In this document: one piece after another, positions 45,217-53,435 of the stretch
Numbering within the stretch: position 1 is the stretch's first letter
Layout of the letters: every line of letters begins with the position of its first letter
Assembly: GCF_001422445.1 (NCBI RefSeq)
Contig: NZ_LMNA01000028.1
Coordinates: forward strand, 114,274-178,273
Reading direction: 5' to 3'
From: Pseudorhodoferax sp. Leaf274
GTDB taxonomy: Bacteria; Pseudomonadota; Gammaproteobacteria; Burkholderiales; Burkholderiaceae_C
DNA: 64,000 bases
Translations under genes and position numbers: made by a program
Notes under the pieces: generated by a model
What the model was told of the DNA's origin: nothing
Databases searched by the model: none
The model's input: the letters and a program-made list of their open reading frames with translations, nothing else

Positions 45217-46050
45217 CTAACTGCGCGCTCTGATCGTCCCTTGTAATCGGCTATCCGAAACATTCTTGTGGCCGCAATAGTCTTGGAGGAGGCTTTCCAC
45301 GATAGTCTTTTCAGCGGTGGTTGCCATCGGCCCAAGCGTCACTTTCATCTGTTGCAACTTCTGCGGGTCAATATCGACGTCAAAATATTGAAGCTCCGGC
45401 CCTTGGCCCTTCGCCAAGGAGACAGCAATGTGATTTGAATATGACGCAAACGCTGAGTCGCTCTGGAGGAAGTCCGATATTGGACCCGGGGTTGGAAGAA
45501 TGTAGAGCACGAACCGATACTCGTGCTGGAATGCCCATTCTTTACTCTTGTGTACCGCGATATCCCCGGGACCGCGGCCAGTTCCGCTGAAAGTTCCATC
45601 AGGATTAACCTTGATTTTTAAGGCATCCGCATAGATGCCTTGGCTGTTCTCCACGTAGCTAACTTTCGAGCCAAACTTGTCGGGCTTGAAAAAGCTTGGG
45701 ACTACAAAATGCTTGTCGCCCATGATCTGCTCAATCGACAATGGCGAAAAGACGTCTTCGGTCAAGTGGAGGCCGGGTCTTTGCTGCTTAGGGATTAAGA
45801 GATACTGGAATGGGTTTTCCGGGAATGAAAGTCGCACACCTCGCATGTTTCCCGTGTACATGTTCCAAAGGGGTATGTTCTCCTCATCGCTGTCTGTCCA
45901 ACAACTGATGTAGAGGAAGGGTGCGAGGGTGTAGTCTCCAAAGGTGCTTGACTCACTGATATCGTCAACGCGATCAAGCCTATTAAACCGGATCTTCTTC
46001 GATCTGAGAATTAGAGAAAGTGTTTCAATGCTCGTATAGTGATGAAGCAT
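45217..46050 (-). CDS. DUF2971 domain-containing protein
   Basis: 277 residues. The DUF2971 opening is clear: LHHYTSIETLSLILRSKKI, NRLDRVDDISES, then ISCWTDSDEENIPLWNMYTG, which are the family's usual HYTS, F-x-N-D-x-x-E and SFS-x-x-x-x-x-x-LW-x-Y landmarks. KSKEWAFQHEYRFVLY is the usual E-x-E-x-R position. The biochemical role is unknown; members recur in mobile elements and defence-rich regions. GC is markedly lower than the chromosome. It lies between the two integrases on the same strand. Confidence 0.8.
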   Translation of the reverse strand: MLHHYTSIETLSLILRSKKIRFNRLDRVDDISESSTFGDYTLAPFLYISCWTDSDEENIPLWNMYTGNMRGVRLSFPENPFQYLLIPKQQRPGLHLTEDVFSPLSIEQIMGDKHFVVPSFFKPDKFGSKVSYVENSQGIYADALKIKVNPDGTFSGTGRGPGDIAVHKSKEWAFQHEYRFVLYILPTPGPISDFLQSDSAFASYSNHIAVSLAKGQGPELQYFDVDIDPQKLQQMKVTLGPMATTAEKTIVESLLQDYCGHKNVSDSRLQGTIRARS

Positions 46051-46077
46051 GTGGGTTCCGAAAGCGCAGGTATCTGA

Positions 46078-47097
46078 TTATGAGTGGCGCGATGCAGTCG
46101 GCAGACGTTGGATAGCCGCATCCAGTGCAGCAGGAGCCATCTGCCCCGCGCCGTAGGTTCCCGCCGCACCGCCTTCACTGTGGCCCATGAGGGCCATGCG
46201 CACGTCTGGCGGCACTCCAACGGCCCGGCACATGCCCGCGAAGGCATGCCGCCATGAGTGGAAGGTGATGCGGTCGTCTGCAATGCGCCATGGCCCGCGC
46301 AGTGCCCGTCCGTACCACTTGGACAAGGCATCGCTGATGACGCCGAACTTGTTGGCGTCAGCAGGGAACAGCGCGCCATCGGGTTGTCCCTTCGCCCACG
46401 TCCAGAATTCGGCAACCCCGGAGTGCAAGGGCACCCATCGCCGGCTTCCTGCATTCTTAAGCCGCATGGCCAGGCCGGGCATGCATTCGCCATGGTCGGT
46501 GATGCTGATGCCTCGGATGCCGTCGCACTCGACCACATCCATGCGGCGCAGTTGGTGCAGTTCATTGAGACGTGCCCCTGTCCAGCGCGCAAGGCGGGGG
46601 AGCCAGTAGCGGGCCGGGTGCGTGTCCTTGTACACAGCGGTACCGGCCATCACTACATCGGCCTGTGCAGGCGAATAGGGCATGCGGGCCTCTACGGCGC
46701 GCTTCGCGGCCGGCAGGGTCGTTTCCTCAGCTGCATTAGCCGTGATGATGCCGCGCCCCTTCGCAACGCCGAGCAACGCACGCAGGAAGGCCATGCGGCC
46801 GTTCACGGTCACGACCGACTTGCCGGACTCTTGCAACTTGTCGCGGTACATGACCACCATCGTTCGCGTGATGGCCTTCAAGGCAGGGGAGCGATGCAGC
46901 GCGTCGAACTCTTCGACCGCCCTCGTATAGGCGTGCTCGGTCTTGTCGTTGGGCCTGCGCTCGCGCTTCCAGATGGGCAGCATTTCGGCGAGGCGTTCGG
47001 CGTCGGGCTTGGGTGCAGAAGAGGGTGTGGCGCCAGTAAATGCGGCCACGGGCCGAGGCAGGGCGACAGGCAAGGGCGTCGGCGTTTCATCTGCCAT
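46078..47097 (-). CDS. int: tyrosine recombinase/integrase, core-binding and catalytic domains
   Basis: 339 residues from ATG 47097. A Pro-rich linker precedes the SAM-like core-binding domain (about 38-125), and the catalytic domain has all key residues: R176 (TGARLNEL), K214, H280-x-x-R283 (HSWRHAF), H306 (LMGHSEGG) and Y315 (GTYGAG). It lies 270 bp inside the intact tRNA-Ser and is the likely integrase of this island. An arm-binding DUF6538-type N-terminus is encoded just upstream in another frame (47129-47281). A TGA at 47119-47121 in the integrase frame blocks a simple fusion. Whether this shortened form is active is unknown. Confidence 0.85.
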   Translation of the reverse strand: MADETPTPLPVALPRPVAAFTGATPSSAPKPDAERLAEMLPIWKRERRPNDKTEHAYTRAVEEFDALHRSPALKAITRTMVVMYRDKLQESGKSVVTVNGRMAFLRALLGVAKGRGIITANAAEETTLPAAKRAVEARMPYSPAQADVVMAGTAVYKDTHPARYWLPRLARWTGARLNELHQLRRMDVVECDGIRGISITDHGECMPGLAMRLKNAGSRRWVPLHSGVAEFWTWAKGQPDGALFPADANKFGVISDALSKWYGRALRGPWRIADDRITFHSWRHAFAGMCRAVGVPPDVRMALMGHSEGGAAGTYGAGQMAPAALDAAIQRLPTASRHS

Positions 47098-47128
47098 CGG
47101 CGGTGTACCCCGCAACTCTCACCATCGA

Positions 47129-47281
47129 TCATCCAGCGCGCAGCGCCTTGCGCATGGCCTCTGGCCGGTCTTTCGTGCGAAGGGAGTGAAGAACCTCGCG
47201 CTGTCCGCCGTGAGCGGCTACAAGGTCTTGGGGGATACGGCGGCGGAAGTAGTAAACCCCGCCCCGTTTGATGATATGCAT
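47129..47281 (-). pseudogene. detached N-terminal DUF6538 segment of the integrase
   Basis: A 50-codon ORF starting MHIIKRGGVYYFRRRIPQDL with LHSLRTKDRPEAMRKAL. That is the start of DUF6538, normally the first 60 residues of integrases of this type. It has GGAG 5 bp before the ATG. It stops at TGA 47129-47131, 31 bp before the integrase ATG and in a different frame. Re-reading one base over gives LDDRW before a second TGA, so a frameshift plus a stop separate the domains. Part of the usual linker also seems lost. Confidence 0.7.
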
Positions 47282-47362
47282 CTGTCGCTCCTGTGTAGCA
47301 CACACAGGGAACAGATTGCCAAGAGTGCTGATTTGTTTTTATAAATCAACAACTTAGATGTC

Positions 47363-47418
47363 TTGGCGGAGCAGGCGGGATTCGAACCCGCGGTGGGCTA
47401 TTAACCCACACACGCTTT
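47363..47418. repeat. attachment-site copy (proximal) within intact tRNA-Ser
   Basis: Identical over 56 bp to 42487-42542. It supplies the 3' half of the functional tRNA gene, so the tRNA was regenerated by the element on integration. The crossover end falls in the anticodon loop, at the base next to the anticodon. Confidence 0.92.
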
Positions 47419-47454
47419 CCAGGCGTGCGACTTAAACCACTCATCCACCGCTCC
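47364..47454 (-). tRNA. tRNA-Ser(GGA)
   Basis: 91 nt including an encoded CCA. The acceptor stem GGAGCGG/CTGCTCC pairs with one G-T, discriminator G. The anticodon stem CACGC/GCGTG frames the loop CTGGAAA, with anticodon GGA reading UCC/UCU. A long class II variable arm (GTGGGTTAATAGCCCAC) identifies serine, and the T arm is GCGGG-TTCGAAT-CCCGC. It is the target of the island, whose integrase lies at its 3' side. A TAGAAT -10-like box lies at 47469-47474 on the same strand. Confidence 0.97.
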
Positions 47455-47468
47455 GTGGGAAGCCCGCG

Positions 47469-47474
47469 ATTCTA
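47469..47474 (-). promoter_or_regulatory. probable -10 box of tRNA-Ser
   Basis: TAGAAT on the minus strand ends 14 bp before the mature tRNA 5' end. The -35 region lies in the 3' end of the DUF2237 gene and is not close to consensus. Confidence 0.4.
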
Positions 47475-47478
47475 GCAG

Positions 47479-47868
47479 TCAATTCGTGGCGTTTCGCTGC
47501 GGCCAGGCGTGGCGTTGCAAATCTTCCAGCAGCACGAACTCCAGCGCGCTGATATGCGTGGATTCCAGCACCACGTGCGGCGCGCAGCCGGCTTCGTGCG
47601 CCTCTTTCCAGCGTGCCGCGCACAGGCACCACCGGTCTCCCGGCTTGAGGCCGGCGAAGCGGTGCTCGGGCCGGGGCGTCGAGAGGTCGTTTCCGCGCAG
47701 CTTGGAGAAGGCAAGGAACGCCGCCGTCACACGGGCGCAGATGACATGCGAGCCCAGGTCGCCGTCGTCGGTGTTGCAGCAGCCGTCGCGGAAGTAGCCC
47801 GTCAATGGCGCGTAGGAGCAGGGCACCAGCTCGGAGCCCAGGACGTTGTGCGCCACGGTGTCGCTCAT
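47479..47868 (-). CDS. DUF2237 family protein
   Basis: 129 residues, full family length. NVLGSELVPCSYAPLTGYFRDG, then CCNTDDGDLGSHVICARVT, FLAFSKLRGNDLSTPRPEHRF and DRWCLCAARWKEA are the typical DUF2237 blocks, with several conserved Cys. Function unknown, cytoplasmic. It overlaps the stomatin gene's stop by 4 bp and is likely co-transcribed with it and NfeD. Confidence 0.92.
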   Translation of the reverse strand: MSDTVAHNVLGSELVPCSYAPLTGYFRDGCCNTDDGDLGSHVICARVTAAFLAFSKLRGNDLSTPRPEHRFAGLKPGDRWCLCAARWKEAHEAGCAPHVVLESTHISALEFVLLEDLQRHAWPQRNATN

Positions 47869-48782
47869 GGCCTGGGCTGCTGCAGCCGCACCATGTTCAT
47901 GGCGGAGCCGATCAGGGCGGCCGCATCGGCCATGTTGCTGGGCACGATCAGCGTGGTGGTGGCATCGGCCGCCACCTTGCTGTAGGCGTTGACAGCGGCC
48001 TCGGCCACCTTCAGCTGCACCGCCTCGTTGCCGCCGGGTTGGCGGATCGCGGCGGCCACGCGCTCGATGGCCTGGGCCGTGGCGTCGGCCACGGCGGTGA
48101 TCGCGGCGGCCTCGCCCTGGGCCTGGTTGATGGCGGCCTGCTTCTCGCCTTCGGAGCGCGCGATGAAGGCCTCGCGCTCGCCGGTGGCGATGTTGATCTG
48201 CTCCTGGCGCCGGCCTTCGGAGGCGGCGATCAGCGCGCGCTTCTCGCGTTCGGCGGTGATTTGCGCCTGCATCGACCGCAGGATCTCGGCCGGCGGCGTC
48301 AGGTCCTTGATCTCGTAGCGCAGCACCTTGACGCCCCAGTTCAGCGCGGCCTCGTCGATGGCGGCGACGACCTGGGCGTTGATGATGTCGCGCTCCTCGA
48401 AGGTCTTGTCGAGTTCGAGCTTGCCGATCACGCTGCGCAGCGAGGTCTGCGCCAGCTGCGTGACGGCGACGATGTAGTTGGACGAGCCGTAGCTGGCGCG
48501 CATCGGGTCGGTCACCTGGAAGTACAGGATGCCGTCGACCTGCAGCTGCGTGTTGTCGCGCGTGATGCAGACCTGGCTCGGCACGTCCAGCGGGATCTCC
48601 TTCAGGCTGTGCTTGTAGGCCACCTTGTCGACGAAAGGCAGCAGGAAGTTCAGCCCCGGCGTCAGCGTGCTGTGGTACTTGCCCAGACGCTCCACGACCC
48701 AGGCGTTCTGTTGCGGCACGACCTTGATCGACTGCGAAACGAACACCGCGGCAATGACCAAGAGCACGAGTGCGACTTCCAT
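47865..48782 (-). CDS. SPFH/stomatin-family (paraslipin) membrane protein
   Basis: 305 residues. One N-terminal membrane anchor (VALVLLVIAAVFVSQSI) is followed by the SPFH domain (VVPQQNAWVVERLGKYHSTLTPGLNFLLPF, LDVPSQVCITRDN) and a long Ala/Glu-rich coiled coil (AEREKRALIAASEGRRQEQIN). It forms oligomeric scaffolds in the inner membrane, probably influencing protease access or membrane domains. It is directly downstream of an NfeD gene, its usual partner. Confidence 0.94.
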   Translation of the reverse strand: MEVALVLLVIAAVFVSQSIKVVPQQNAWVVERLGKYHSTLTPGLNFLLPFVDKVAYKHSLKEIPLDVPSQVCITRDNTQLQVDGILYFQVTDPMRASYGSSNYIVAVTQLAQTSLRSVIGKLELDKTFEERDIINAQVVAAIDEAALNWGVKVLRYEIKDLTPPAEILRSMQAQITAEREKRALIAASEGRRQEQINIATGEREAFIARSEGEKQAAINQAQGEAAAITAVADATAQAIERVAAAIRQPGGNEAVQLKVAEAAVNAYSKVAADATTTLIVPSNMADAAALIGSAMNMVRLQQPRP

Positions 48783-48816
48783 CCAGGAACCTCCAGCGCG
48801 TTGAAAGGGAAAGCGT

Positions 48817-49248
48817 TCAGGCCTTGTCGACCATCAGCCGGTTGCCGACCACGCCGACCACGCGGTAGATGCCGGCCACGGGCGGCTGTGCGGCGCGCTG
48901 CACCACGGTCCAGCGCGCGCCGCGGTAGTGTACGGACGCCGTGCCATCGGCATTCCAGCTGTCCACCGAGAGGACTTCGCCGATGTCCAGGTTCATGTCG
49001 GGGTTGGCCGTGGCGCCGGCCCGGCGGCCGCGTGCGCTGCGCACGGCATACCAGATGGCGACGGCGCCGCCGCCGGCGATGGCGGCCGTGGCGACCTGCC
49101 CGGTCAGGGCCAGGCCCAGATAGGCGGCCAGCGCCGCGGCCACGAAGCCCAGCGCGAGCATCAACAGGTAGAAGGTGCCGGTGAGCAGTTCCAGCACGAT
49201 GCAGGCACCGGCCAGGAGCCACCAGAAGGTCGAATCTGCGATGCCCAT
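48817..49248 (-). CDS. NfeD-family membrane protein
   Basis: 143 residues. Two or three membrane segments (FWWLLAGACIVLELLTG, FYLLMLALGFVAAALAAYL, VATAAIAGGGAVAIW) precede a C-terminal OB-fold (GEVLSVDSW...RGARWTVVQ...VVGVVGNRLMV). It is the short NfeD1b type, without a ClpP-like protease part. ATG 49248 is used because AAGGAGG lies about 10 bp upstream; the 24 preceding codons are not family-like. It pairs with the stomatin gene 34 bp downstream. Confidence 0.9.
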   Translation of the reverse strand: MGIADSTFWWLLAGACIVLELLTGTFYLLMLALGFVAAALAAYLGLALTGQVATAAIAGGGAVAIWYAVRSARGRRAGATANPDMNLDIGEVLSVDSWNADGTASVHYRGARWTVVQRAAQPPVAGIYRVVGVVGNRLMVDKA

Positions 49249-49369
49249 GGCTGCGTGCCCTCCTTTGAATCCCGCGCATTGTGGGACAAAAGCCGCCGCG
49301 CTCATCGGGCCGTCATGCATTGTCCGTACACTTCGCGCCTTTCCATTTCAGCCTGGCCCGGAGCTGTCC

Positions 49370-51721
49370 ATGAAGTTTCGTTTCCCCATCGTCATCATCG
49401 ACGAGGACTACCGCTCGGAGAACACCTCCGGCCTGGGCATCCGCGCGCTCGCCCAGGCCATCGAGAGCGAGGGCTTCGAGGTGCTGGGTGTGACCAGCTA
49501 TGGCGACCTGTCGCAGTTCGCCCAGCAGCAGAGCCGCGCCAGCGCCTTCATCCTGTCGATCGACGACGAGGAGTTCAGCGCCGGCCCGGACCTCGATCCC
49601 GCGGTGCTGAACCTGCGCAAGTTCATCGAGGAGGTGCGCCGCAAGAACCTGGACGTGCCGATCTACGTGTACGGCGAGACCAAGACGTCGCGGCACATGC
49701 CCAACGACATCCTGCGCGAGCTGCACGGCTTCATCCACATGTTCGAGGACACGCCGGAGTTCGTGGCGCGCCACATCATCCGCGAGGCCAAGAGCTACCT
49801 GGAGAGCGTGCAGCCGCCGTTCTTCAAGGCGCTGCTGGACTACGCCGAGGACGGCTCGTACTCCTGGCACTGCCCCGGCCACTCGGGCGGCGTGGCCTTC
49901 TTGAAGAGCCCGGTCGGCCAGATGTTCCACCAGTTCTTTGGCGAGAACATGCTGCGCGCCGACGTGTGCAATGCGGTCGAGGAACTGGGCCAGCTGCTGG
50001 ACCACACCGGCCCGGTGGCCGAGAGCGAGCGCAACGCGGCGCGCATCTTCAACGCCGACCACTGCTTCTTCGTCACCAACGGAACCTCGACCTCCAACAA
50101 GATGGTCTGGCACCACACGGTGGCGCCGGGCGACGTGGTGGTGGTGGACCGCAACTGCCACAAGTCGATCCTGCACGCGATCATCATGACGGGCGCAGTG
50201 CCCGTGTTCATGAAGCCCACGCGCAACCACTTCGGCATCATCGGCCCCATCCCGCAGAGCGAGTTCGAGCCCGCCGCGATCAAGGCCAAGATCCGCGCCA
50301 ACCCGCTGCTGGCCGGCGTCGACGCCGACACCGTCAAGCCGCGCGTGATGACGGTCACGCAGTCCACCTACGACGGCGTGCTCTACAACACCGAGACCAT
50401 CAAGGGCCTGCTGGACGGCTACGTCGACACGCTGCACTTCGACGAGGCCTGGCTGCCGCACGCGGCCTTCCACCCCTTCTACGGCGCCTACCACGCCATG
50501 GGCAAGCGCCGCGCCCGGCCCAAGGAGTCGCTGGTGTTCGCCACCCAGTCCACGCACAAGCTGCTGGCCGGCATCAGCCAGGCCAGCCATGTGCTGGTGC
50601 AGGATTCGCAGCACCGCAAGCTGGACCGCCACCTGTTCAACGAGGCGTTCCTGATGCACACCTCCACGAGCCCGCAGTACGCCATCATCGCCAGCTGCGA
50701 CGTGGCCGCCGCGATGATGGAGCCGCCCGGCGGCACGGCGCTCGTGGAAGAAAGCATCCTGGAGGCGCTGGACTTCCGCCGCGCCATGCGCCAGGTCGAG
50801 CGCGAGTTCGGCGCGCAGGAGTGGTGGTTCAAGGTCTGGGGCCCGGACGCGCTGGTCGAGGAGGGCGTGGGCACGGCCGACGACTGGATCATCAAGGACG
50901 CCGCGGCCGCCAAGTGGCATGGCTTCGGCGACCTGGCGGACGGCTTCAACATGCTGGACCCGATCAAGTCCACCATCGTGACGCCGGGCCTGGACCTGGA
51001 CGGCAAGTTCGCCGCCGAGGGCATCCCGGCCAGCATCGTCACCAAGTACCTGGCCGAGCACGGCATCATCGTGGAGAAGACGGGCCTGTACAGCTTCTTC
51101 ATCATGTTCACCATCGGCATCACCAAGGGCCGCTGGAACACCATGCTGGCGGCGCTGCAGCAGTTCAAGGACGACTACGCCAAGAACCAGCCGATGTGGC
51201 GCATCCTGCCGGAGTTCTGCCAGCAGCACCGCCGCTACGAGCGCATGGGCCTGCGCGACCTGTGCCAGCACGTGCACCAGCTCTACGCCAAGTACGACAT
51301 CGCGCGGCTGACGACCGAGATGTACCTGTCGGACCTGACGCCCGCCATGAAGCCCAGCGATGCCTACGCCCACATCGCGCACCGCAAGACCCAGCGCGTG
51401 CCGATCGACGAGCTGGAAGGCCGCATCACGACCAGCCTGGTCACGCCGTACCCACCCGGCATTCCGCTGCTGATCCCGGGCGAGGTCTTCAACAAGAAGA
51501 TCGTCGACTACCTGAAGTTCTCGCGCGAGTTCAACCTCCTGTGCCCGGGCTTCGAGACCGACATCCACGGGCTCGTGGAGGTGGAGGACGAAACCGGCAA
51601 GGTGAGCTACTTCGCCGACTGCGTGGCCGAGGGCACGCCGATGTCCGAGGCCGAGAAGATCACGCGTGCCGAGGACATGATCCAGGTCGGCAACGACGGC
51701 CCGTACAGCCGCACGATCTGA
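49370..51721 (+). CDS. Orn/Lys/Arg decarboxylase, biodegradative (AdiA/LdcI-type)
   Basis: 783-residue PLP-dependent fold type I decarboxylase. An N-terminal receiver-like wing domain (FPIVIIDEDYRSENTSGLGI, 1-130) is followed by the PLP domain with CPGHSGGVAF, NGTSTSNKMVWH, FDEAWLPHA and the Schiff-base Lys in QSTHKLLAGIS, then the C-terminal domain. It decarboxylates a basic amino acid to a diamine or agmatine, consuming a proton, for acid stress or polyamine supply. Sequence alone does not separate Arg, Lys and Orn use. It is divergent from nfeD and has no antiporter gene beside it. Confidence 0.93.
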   Translation: MKFRFPIVIIDEDYRSENTSGLGIRALAQAIESEGFEVLGVTSYGDLSQFAQQQSRASAFILSIDDEEFSAGPDLDPAVLNLRKFIEEVRRKNLDVPIYVYGETKTSRHMPNDILRELHGFIHMFEDTPEFVARHIIREAKSYLESVQPPFFKALLDYAEDGSYSWHCPGHSGGVAFLKSPVGQMFHQFFGENMLRADVCNAVEELGQLLDHTGPVAESERNAARIFNADHCFFVTNGTSTSNKMVWHHTVAPGDVVVVDRNCHKSILHAIIMTGAVPVFMKPTRNHFGIIGPIPQSEFEPAAIKAKIRANPLLAGVDADTVKPRVMTVTQSTYDGVLYNTETIKGLLDGYVDTLHFDEAWLPHAAFHPFYGAYHAMGKRRARPKESLVFATQSTHKLLAGISQASHVLVQDSQHRKLDRHLFNEAFLMHTSTSPQYAIIASCDVAAAMMEPPGGTALVEESILEALDFRRAMRQVEREFGAQEWWFKVWGPDALVEEGVGTADDWIIKDAAAAKWHGFGDLADGFNMLDPIKSTIVTPGLDLDGKFAAEGIPASIVTKYLAEHGIIVEKTGLYSFFIMFTIGITKGRWNTMLAALQQFKDDYAKNQPMWRILPEFCQQHRRYERMGLRDLCQHVHQLYAKYDIARLTTEMYLSDLTPAMKPSDAYAHIAHRKTQRVPIDELEGRITTSLVTPYPPGIPLLIPGEVFNKKIVDYLKFSREFNLLCPGFETDIHGLVEVEDETGKVSYFADCVAEGTPMSEAEKITRAEDMIQVGNDGPYSRTI

Positions 51722-51722
51722 G

Positions 51723-52604
51723 TCAGCCGTCGCTGCGCACGCGCAGGAAGCGCGCGTGGCGCGGCAGGCCGCTGGCGTTCAGGCCGTTGTAGCGGTAGGT
51801 GACCAGGCTGCCGAGGGGCGGCGGGTCAGCCCGCTGCGCGTCCGTGAAGCCACCGCCGAGCTTGAAGCGCCGGCCCTCGCCGGTCTCCACCAGCAAGGCG
51901 CCCAGCCGGCCGGCGTGCCGCCCCTGGCCGGGCAGGTGCCCGACCACGCGGGCCTCGGCATCGTCGTAGGGCTTGAACTTGAGCAGGTCGTCGCTGCGCT
52001 CGCTGCGGTAGGGCGCGGTGCCCAGGTGCAGCATGAGGCCCTCGCCGCCATCCCGGACGATCTGGTCGAGCCGGGCCTGCAAGGCCGCGTGCGTGCCGGC
52101 GCGCTGCTGCGGCACGGCGACGATCCATGGCGCGCCGGCGATGGGCAGCAGTTGGCGCAGCCGCGCGAGGCGGTGGTCGAAGTCGCCGGGTTCGGCCGGC
52201 AGGTCGAACACCATGAAGCGCAGGGTGCGCCAGGCCGCATCCGTGGGCTGCTGGCTGCGCACGGTGGACAGCGCATGTTCGAAGCGGCCGCGGCCGGCCC
52301 AGAGTTCGCCGTCCAGCGGCATGGCGGGCAGCGGGGCCGTGAACCAGGCCGGTGCGGCAACGCGTTCGCCACCGCGTGTCCACAGCGCCTGCCCGTCCCA
52401 GTAGCCGCGCAGGCCGTCGTACTTCTCGCTGACCCAGTAGCCGGCCAGCGGCATGCCGCGCCGGTAGACGTTGGCCAGCATGAGCCTGGGCGGTGCCGCC
52501 CAGGCGGGCAGCCACGCGCTGCCCAGCGCCGCGAGCAGCAGCGCGCGGCGGCGCTTATTCGCCGTCGATGCCGCCCACGACCTGGCTGAAGCCGCCGTCG
52601 ACAT
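51723..52604 (-). CDS. ATP-dependent DNA ligase with signal peptide (Lig E-like)
   Basis: 293 residues. A basic, hydrophobic leader ([21 protein letters not shown]) suggests export to the periplasm, as known for Lig E, which has been linked to uptake or repair of external DNA. The nucleotidyltransferase Lys is in [13 protein letters not shown] (motif K-x-D-G). Motif III/IIIa-like FMVFDLP, motif [10 protein letters not shown] and motif [11 protein letters not shown] are present, followed by a minimal OB fold; no extra domains. No ATG lies between the leader and the fabI stop, so the best start (52604) overlaps fabI by 50 bp. Confidence 0.9.
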   Translation of the reverse strand: MSTAASARSWAASTANKRRRALLLAALGSAWLPAWAAPPRLMLANVYRRGMPLAGYWVSEKYDGLRGYWDGQALWTRGGERVAAPAWFTAPLPAMPLDGELWAGRGRFEHALSTVRSQQPTDAAWRTLRFMVFDLPAEPGDFDHRLARLRQLLPIAGAPWIVAVPQQRAGTHAALQARLDQIVRDGGEGLMLHLGTAPYRSERSDDLLKFKPYDDAEARVVGHLPGQGRHAGRLGALLVETGEGRRFKLGGGFTDAQRADPPPLGSLVTYRYNGLNASGLPRHARFLRVRSDG

Positions 52605-53340
52605 AGGTGATCTCGGCCGTGACGCCGCCGGCCAGGTCCGACAGCAGGAATGCCGCCACGTTGCCCACATCCTCGATGGTCACGTTGCGGCGGATGGGCG
52701 AGACCGCGGCCACGGCGGGCAGCAGCTTGCCGAAGCCCTTGATGCCGCTGGCGGCCAGGGTCTTGATGGGGCCGGCGCTGACGCCGTTGACGCGGATGCC
52801 CTTGGGGCCCAGCGAGCCGGCCAGGTAGCGCACGGATGCTTCGAGCGAGGCCTTGGCCAGGCCCATGGTGTTGTAGTTGGGCACGGTGCGCACGGCGCCC
52901 AGGTAGGTCAGCGTGAGCAACGCCGACTTGTCGCTGAGGTAGGGCAGGGCGGCCTTCGCCATGGCCGGGAAGCTGTAGGCGCTGATGTCGTGCGCGATCT
53001 TGAACGCCTCGCGCGACAAGCCTTCGAGGAAGTCGCCGGCAATCGCCTCGCGCGGCGCGAAGCCGATGCTGTGCACGAAGCCGTCGAATCGGGGCCAGAC
53101 CGCACCGAGGTCTTCGAACAGCTTGGCGATCTGCGCGTCGTCGCCCACGTCGCAGTCGAAGATCAGCTTGGAATCGAAGTCGGCAGCGAACTCGGTGATG
53201 CGGTCCTTGAAGCGCTCGCCCACGTAGCTGAAGGCCAGTTCGGCGCCTTGTGCGTGGCAAGCCTTGGCGATGCCGTAGGCGATGGAGCGGTTGGACAGCA
53301 CGCCGGTGATCAGCAGCTTCTTGCCAGTCAGAAATCCCAT
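52555..53340 (-). CDS. fabI: enoyl-ACP reductase (NADH)
   Basis: Last step of the fatty-acid elongation cycle, cytoplasmic tetramer and triclosan target. 261 residues, as in E. coli. N-terminal [29 protein letters not shown], and the catalytic Y156-x6-K163 (YNTMGLAK) with Y146. The C-terminus [14 protein letters not shown] is normal. ATG 53340 gives the canonical MGFLTGKK. It is divergent from yejA over 95 bp, and the ligase gene begins inside its 3' end. Confidence 0.97.
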   Translation of the reverse strand: MGFLTGKKLLITGVLSNRSIAYGIAKACHAQGAELAFSYVGERFKDRITEFAADFDSKLIFDCDVGDDAQIAKLFEDLGAVWPRFDGFVHSIGFAPREAIAGDFLEGLSREAFKIAHDISAYSFPAMAKAALPYLSDKSALLTLTYLGAVRTVPNYNTMGLAKASLEASVRYLAGSLGPKGIRVNGVSAGPIKTLAASGIKGFGKLLPAVAAVSPIRRNVTIEDVGNVAAFLLSDLAGGVTAEITYVDGGFSQVVGGIDGE

Positions 53341-53435
53341 GTGGTTCGGTCTCGTTCGTTGCGACGTTTGCCTGCGTTCGGCCATCCGTTCAGGGTTTAT
53401 CCGAAGGCGCAAAGCGATTGGTGCAGAATTGTCGC

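Larger units (their letters stand above)
42487..47418. mobile_element. 4.9-kb genomic island integrated in tRNA-Ser(GGA)
   Basis: Bounded by the 56-bp direct repeats at 42487-42542 and 47363-47418. The second lies within the intact tRNA gene. A tyrosine integrase lies immediately inside the intact-tRNA end, the standard layout for tRNA-targeted islands. GC is visibly lower than the flanks, especially 42670-43650 and 45217-46050. Cargo: a phage-tail-like protein, a HEPN-like protein, a SEC-C protein and a DUF2971 protein, plus a second, truncated integrase. With both integrases damaged it is probably immobile now. Confidence 0.88.

Noticed and set aside
49313-51568. A 751-codon leftward open frame opposite the Orn/Lys/Arg decarboxylase
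   Set aside because: Antisense shadow of a fully conserved enzyme gene; no recognisable domain.
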